10,129 bases of DNA from Lentisphaeria bacterium (GTDB lineage Bacteria; Verrucomicrobiota; Lentisphaeria; JABSQK01; UBA12247). Position numbers and translations under genes: made by a program. Positions 6,154-10,129 of the stretch are shown here, piece after piece. Location: the NCBI GenBank assembly GCA_003477185.1, contig DMTJ01000551.1:1-10129 (forward strand), written 5' to 3'. The notes beneath the pieces were generated by a model, which searched no databases, had not been told where the DNA came from, and worked only from the letters and a program-made list of their open reading frames with translations. Positions within the stretch are counted from its first letter, which is position 1, and each line of letters opens with the position of its first letter.

Positions 6154-8308
6154 AACGCGCTCCAGTGCGCTGCGCGGCCTGTTTGCGGCCTTGCTCCAGC
6201 GTCACCAAGTCGTTCAACACACCGAGCGCATGGTGTAGATAAATGTCAATCACTTTGTTCTCCGGCTCGTCTTCTTCGCTCTCATCCCGAAAGCCCAACA
6301 CATCCTTGGTGCGTTCCGTAAAATACTCATCTTCTTCGCGCAAGGCGACGCGCTTGTCGCGATTGAGTGAGATCATCTTCTGGCCTTGGCGTTCACCGTA
6401 GCGGTCGATGTCCTTTCTCAAATCTACGAACTCGCCGTCCTTCTCGAGCCGCTCGGTGGCGCGTGCCTTCAGTGCGCCGAGAAACTCCCGGACAGAGTGC
6501 ATAGACTTGCGAAATTCCTGTGGCCGGATTTCGTCCCAGGGCATTGCGTTATCCAGATGCCCCTCCCCTAGTTCCAGGTGATCGAAGAATGATGGATAAA
6601 TCACGTCCGGAGTCACGCCATGACGCTGCGTCGAGTTCCCCGTCACGCGATAGAACTTAGCCATTGTGTACTTCAGCGCCCCGACCCTGGCCTTTTCAAG
6701 CAGGCGATGGCGATTCAACTGAAAGACGGACTGCACGGTTCCCTTACCGTGGGTCACTCTGTCACCCACGATCACCCCGCGTTCGTAATCCTGAATCGCG
6801 GCAGCGAAAATCTCGGACGCTGACGCGCTGGACGCATTCACCAAGACGACCAAGGGGAGATCGAACGCAAAGCCATCGTCATTGTCGCGGCGCACACGCA
6901 CGGTTCTGGTGTCGCGCACCTGGACGACCGGACCGTTTGGCACGAATAGTCCGGTCAGGCCGATCGACTCATCCAACGAGCCGCCGCCGTTCGAGCGAAG
7001 ATCAATCAATAAGCCCTCAATATCATCCTGCATCAGGCCCTCAATTAATTTCCGCGAGTCCTTGGTCGTACTCTTCGCGGTCGGGTCGTTGCGCCGCAGC
7101 TTCTCGAAATCTGCGTAGAACGAGGGCACATCTAGAATGCCAAACTTGCGGCTCGTTTCCGCGTCCACGTTAAACTCGTGCAAGTGTCCCTTGGCCTCGC
7201 GCTCGGTGAGTTTCACCTCGTCCCGAATCAACGTAACAACCTGCGGCAGCCCGTGCAGAGACTTCTGCACCGTCAGGCGTACCTCTGAGCCTTTCTCGCC
7301 ACGAATTTTACGCACCACGTATTTCAGCGGAAGGCCGATCATATTCTCTGCCTCGCCCGCTCCCTGTGCCACGGCAATGATACGATCTCCAGTCTGCAGT
7401 TGCCCGTCCCGCTTGGCTGGGCCACCGGGGACAGTGCTGACGATCTCTGTATAGCCATCGACGCTCTTGAGCGTGGCGCCGATTCCCTGTAACGAAAGAC
7501 TCATCGAGATATTGAAGTCCTCTAGAGACCGCCAATTCATGTAGGTCGAGTGCGGGTCGAATAGGTGAAACAGTGAGGTCAGATAGACCTCCAAGATGTC
7601 TGCCGTGTCGTAGGTGTTCAGAAACGCCCGGTACTGGTCGTAGCGGCGTACCACGCGTTCCTCGGCGCTGAGGCTATCATCCCGAAACCTATCCTCGTCT
7701 TTGCTGGCCTCGTCCTTCTCCCGCTCTTCCTTCATCAAGACTTCAGTCAGCATCTGATTCTTCAGGTTCTGCCGCCAGATTTCGTCCAGTTCCTGAGCTG
7801 TCTCGGGCCAGTCAACATCCGTTCGATCTGCCAACATATCTTCATCAAGGAAGAAGTCGTGCTTGTCTGCCACATGAGCCTGGACATACGTCAGGCGCTG
7901 ATCGACACGCTGCAGAAAACGCTCATAGACTTCAAAAGCAAAGGTGATGTCCCCATCTTCAAGCAGGTTATCCAGCTCGAAGCGATAGCCGGCAAAGTCC
8001 TGCAGGTCTGAGCGCAAGAAGTATTGATGCGTCGGGTCCAACTGCTCCATGTACTCCCGCATCAACCGCTCGGACATAGCATCATCGACGTCTGGCTGCC
8101 CGTAATGATGCTTCTGGATGCTCCGCACCGAGAACTGGGTGACGTGTCGGCTGATTGGCGTAGCTCGCCGAACGCCGGAAGAATCCAGCGTCCCCTGCTC
8201 CAGTGCCTTCGGCTGCCCTTCGGCCTGCAGAAAAAGTACCACGGCGAACACAAAGATCGCCAGCATTGCCACCATCGCCTGTCTCAAAATACTCACCCCA
8301 TTACCCAT
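6143..8308 (-). CDS. prc: Tail-specific (C-terminal processing) protease, S41 family
   Basis: The protein has 721 residues (E. coli Prc: 682). ATG 8308 has GGAG 9 bases upstream. Residues about 9-28 are a signal peptide or membrane anchor (AMVAMLAIFVFAVVLFLQAE), placing the enzyme in the periplasm. Residues about 50-250 are the helical N-terminal domain of Prc (LDPTHQYFLRSDLQDF; LFHLFDPHSTYMN). Residues about 270-350 are a PDZ domain (GIGATLKSVDGYTEIVSTVP; GDRIIAV) that binds substrate C-termini. The S41 core follows: DLRSNGGGSLDESIGLTGLF (436-455) and NASSASASEIFAAAIQDY (491-508), with catalytic Ser496 before ASE. The Lys is in HGKGTVQ (Lys522, with Gln526). The Ser-Lys spacing is one residue longer than in E. 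coli. A charged C-terminal domain follows. Prc degrades periplasmic proteins with apolar C-terminal ends and trims wall enzymes in E. coli. The link to ddl fits a role in wall growth. Confidence 0.95.
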   Translation of the reverse strand: MGNGVSILRQAMVAMLAIFVFAVVLFLQAEGQPKALEQGTLDSSGVRRATPISRHVTQFSVRSIQKHHYGQPDVDDAMSERLMREYMEQLDPTHQYFLRSDLQDFAGYRFELDNLLEDGDITFAFEVYERFLQRVDQRLTYVQAHVADKHDFFLDEDMLADRTDVDWPETAQELDEIWRQNLKNQMLTEVLMKEEREKDEASKDEDRFRDDSLSAEERVVRRYDQYRAFLNTYDTADILEVYLTSLFHLFDPHSTYMNWRSLEDFNISMSLSLQGIGATLKSVDGYTEIVSTVPGGPAKRDGQLQTGDRIIAVAQGAGEAENMIGLPLKYVVRKIRGEKGSEVRLTVQKSLHGLPQVVTLIRDEVKLTEREAKGHLHEFNVDAETSRKFGILDVPSFYADFEKLRRNDPTAKSTTKDSRKLIEGLMQDDIEGLLIDLRSNGGGSLDESIGLTGLFVPNGPVVQVRDTRTVRVRRDNDDGFAFDLPLVVLVNASSASASEIFAAAIQDYERGVIVGDRVTHGKGTVQSVFQLNRHRLLEKARVGALKYTMAKFYRVTGNSTQRHGVTPDVIYPSFFDHLELGEGHLDNAMPWDEIRPQEFRKSMHSVREFLGALKARATERLEKDGEFVDLRKDIDRYGERQGQKMISLNRDKRVALREEDEYFTERTKDVLGFRDESEEDEPENKVIDIYLHHALGVLNDLVTLEQGRKQAAQRTGARFAP
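6160..6163 (-). promoter_or_regulatory. Ribosome binding site supporting the TTG start of ddl
   Basis: GGAG on the minus strand lies 6 bases before TTG 6153, inside the last codons of prc. No ATG or GTG in this frame gives a full N-terminal strand before GGQSAEH, so the TTG is the best start. Confidence 0.6.
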
Positions 8309-8530
8309 TCACGTTCTCCAGAATCTGGGCCAAGTTGTCATCGCCACGCTCACGGCGTCGCATAGGTAACGGAAACAGCCCCGCCACACGGTAATTAGCT
8401 CTGTGCATGTGATTGGCGCCGAACCGCAGGCAGAACAGCGGCCTGCGAGTCCACAGCAAGAGACACTGAAACTTTCCGCCAATCAGATCGCATCCAAGAT
8501 TAGTGCAACGCTCGACGTATCGCCCGCTAC
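8309..8530. other. Intergenic region between the Ser-rich protein gene and prc
   Basis: This 222-bp gap should hold the 3' end of the upstream transcript and the start region of the prc-ddl run. A 7-bp inverted repeat CGCAGGC/GCCTGCG (8425-8431 and 8441-8447, 9-base loop) could be a weak terminator, but no T-run follows on the minus strand. I found no good -35/-10 pair. No RNA gene is recognised. Confidence 0.45.
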
Positions 8531-10129
8531 TCAGGACTTCTGTAGCTCTCTGTACTCGTCCAGGATTGCGACCATGGCTTCTACCAGACTGCGCTTTCCG
8601 TCAGGATCGATAAGGCGAATGGCGGCGTGCACGACATCCGACGGAATGTAGTCAGGATCTCCGCCAGCGCGCAGAAGCGTGGGCAGTTGGACAATGGCTT
8701 CATAGGCTGCAGCTTCAATCAGAGCGCGACGCTTGTAGGCGTTGTTTGCCTGCGCATTGCGGGCGAGTGGGTCACTCACGCGGGTGGTGGCCGCAAACGT
8801 GTTGTCAGTGGCTTCAGTGGCGCTGACGATGCGAGTTCCCTCGCTGGCGTCTGCAGTCGGGGAGGCAAGCTGGTCAGTATCAGAGGCTTGGATCCCCTCG
8901 GTGGTCGTGCCAGTGGGCTCCAGAACATCACCGCTCTGGGTCTCTCGGCTGGCTTCACTGCCAGCAGCCGTAGGCGCGGTGAGGGTGTTGGTGTCAGACT
9001 CCTGGGTGGCAGCGGCGGATCTCGCGCTGGGTGCCGACGGTTCGGTCTGCGCAGTGCTCGCGGAGATGTCTTGAGTTGGCTGGGAAAGTTGCTCCGTGTG
9101 GGTATCAGTTCCGCCCTGGCTGGTATCTGCAGAAGTGCGACTTGGTTCAGTGTCCAGACCTTCTGAGCTGCTAATCTGCGCCGTGCCAGCTCCAGAGTGC
9201 CCGGAGCCCTCAGTACTGGCTGCGCCCGTGCGGCCCTGCACGGAGTTGCCACTTCCCTGCCCGGTTTCCTCAGAGGAAACTTGGGAGAACTCATTGGTGT
9301 CTGCTGTAGTATTGGGAGTACGCGAGTCATAGGTCGTCATCTCCGAGCCATCGCTAGCGACCGCTGAGGTTGCGGAGTCCCCGCCGCCGCCACCGCTGCT
9401 GGCTGCGCCGGTGTGGGTCCCTTCATCGCTGGTCATCGCGGAGCGATCAATTGCGCCATCGGTCACGGCCGAAGGATGCGTATCGGATGGATCGACGCTG
9501 TTCTGGCTTGAGTACTCAGTGCCCAAGTCATGCGACAGCGTAGCGCTGGTATCACGATCGCTGGCATCCTGCGTCGTGTTCTGGCTAGGGCCGCTCGTAG
9601 CCTCAGAGCCCACGTTAGTCGCCTCACTCGTGCGGGACTCCTGTGAACCGTCCACCAAGAACTCAGTGCTGCCATTGCTGGCGTCACTGCCCGAGTCATA
9701 GCTGGCCGTCTCGCTGACATAGGAGCCTTGTGTGGACTCTTTACCATCCATGGAGGTTTCGGAAGCCCCTTTCGTGGGCCCACCCTCGGTAAGCGTGGCG
9801 CTGGTCTCAGTATCAGCCGAGTAATCCACTGATTCGACGGACGATCCGTCCACGCTGCCATAGGTAATGCTTTCGGTGGTCGCACCATCGGCACCCGAAT
9901 TGTTGGTCGTGCCATCCGCGCTGTCGGAAGAGGCAGCCCAAGAGTAGTTCAGGGTCTCGCTGCTCTCTGAGTCTTCGCTGGCAATGGCGCTGTCACCGGA
10001 GCCATTGCTGGTGATGTCGGAGTTATCGGCAGTCTGCTCAAGGCTATTGTCGCTGGTGTCCTCGGAACCGCGAAGAGACGGTGCACTGAACTCTTCAGTG
10101 GTCCCTTCCGTATGTTCGCTGGACGTGTA
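8531..10129 (-). CDS. Acidic Ser/Thr/Gly/Asp-rich low-complexity protein, 3' part
   Basis: The frame is open from the window end to a stop at 8531-8533, giving 532 residues with no N-terminus; a GTG at 9853 is internal, not the start. About 460 residues are low-complexity, rich in Ser, Thr, Gly, Asp, Glu and Ala. That part has only two Lys, no Cys and a single Trp, so it should be strongly acidic and disordered. Loose motifs recur (TSNGSGDS, ASDRDTSATLS, DASNGSTE, TSDEGTHTG, SETASYDS), but I see no exact repeat unit. The last 70 residues change abruptly to a helical domain (NAYKRRALIEAAAYEAIVQL; SDVVHAAIRLIDPDGKRSLV; EAMVAILDEYRELQKS). No LPXTG or PEP-CTERM-like sorting tail is seen. The layout suggests a surface or secreted stalk with a terminal anchor or binding domain, but a cytoplasmic role is not excluded. 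It is the next gene upstream of prc, in the same direction. Confidence 0.85.
   Translation of the reverse strand, partial: YTSSEHTEGTTEEFSAPSLRGSEDTSDNSLEQTADNSDITSNGSGDSAIASEDSESSETLNYSWAASSDSADGTTNNSGADGATTESITYGSVDGSSVESVDYSADTETSATLTEGGPTKGASETSMDGKESTQGSYVSETASYDSGSDASNGSTEFLVDGSQESRTSEATNVGSEATSGPSQNTTQDASDRDTSATLSHDLGTEYSSQNSVDPSDTHPSAVTDGAIDRSAMTSDEGTHTGAASSGGGGGDSATSAVASDGSEMTTYDSRTPNTTADTNEFSQVSSEETGQGSGNSVQGRTGAASTEGSGHSGAGTAQISSSEGLDTEPSRTSADTSQGGTDTHTEQLSQPTQDISASTAQTEPSAPSARSAAATQESDTNTLTAPTAAGSEASRETQSGDVLEPTGTTTEGIQASDTDQLASPTADASEGTRIVSATEATDNTFAATTRVSDPLARNAQANNAYKRRALIEAAAYEAIVQLPTLLRAGGDPDYIPSDVVHAAIRLIDPDGKRSLVEAMVAILDEYRELQKS

Noticed and set aside
8627..9332. Plus-strand open frames over the Ser-rich gene
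   Set aside because: They are shadows of the biased codons of the minus-strand gene and look like no protein family.
9853..9853. GTG as the start of the Ser-rich protein
   Set aside because: The frame is open to the window end with the same composition and no ribosome site before the GTG, so it is internal.

Overview
The window looks like a bacterial chromosome segment of moderately high GC. The tRNA carries an encoded CCA end, and the start sites have ordinary Shine-Dalgarno signals. The tail-specific protease, the D-Ala-D-Ala ligase and the type of sulfatase remnant point to a Gram-negative cell with a peptidoglycan wall. A PVC-group bacterium (for example Verrucomicrobiota) is my best guess, from the flavour of the sulfatase and the toxin-antitoxin remnant. 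That guess is an inference and is not proven by the sequence.

Layout. (1) 1-486 is the C-terminal part of an extended short-chain dehydrogenase/NAD-dependent epimerase. (2) 487-1500 first looks empty but is a gene graveyard. It holds a broken antitoxin and a ParE/RelE-type toxin with an in-frame stop, both on +. Facing them on - is the decayed first part of a secreted sulfatase, with two in-frame stops. (3) 1566-1698 holds a tRNA-Ser(CGA) gene on -, with a diverged inverted copy of its own 3' end directly downstream. (4) 1771-3093 is a probable promoter plus a two-gene operon of single-pass membrane proteins with long coiled coils; the second ends in a TPR-like region. (5) 3094-3492 has no recognisable gene. 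(6) 8308-3493 on - is a tight run: prc (tail-specific protease), ddl (overlapping prc and starting at TTG), a 116-aa secreted protein (4 nt behind ddl), and a 405-aa coiled-coil membrane protein. (7) 8531-10129 on - is the 3' end of a large gene for an acidic Ser/Thr/Gly/Asp-rich low-complexity protein with a 70-residue helical C-terminal domain. Its start lies beyond the window.

How the parts may work together. Prc (periplasmic proteolysis) and Ddl (cytoplasmic synthesis of D-Ala-D-Ala) both serve cell-wall growth, so the minus-strand run is probably an envelope/peptidoglycan operon. The three uncharacterised coiled-coil membrane proteins, from two convergent units, share one layout (short cytoplasmic end, one membrane helix, long helical region). 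They are the best candidates for an undescribed envelope system, but their function cannot be read from the sequence. The decayed toxin-antitoxin and sulfatase pieces next to a tRNA gene suggest an old insertion hot spot.
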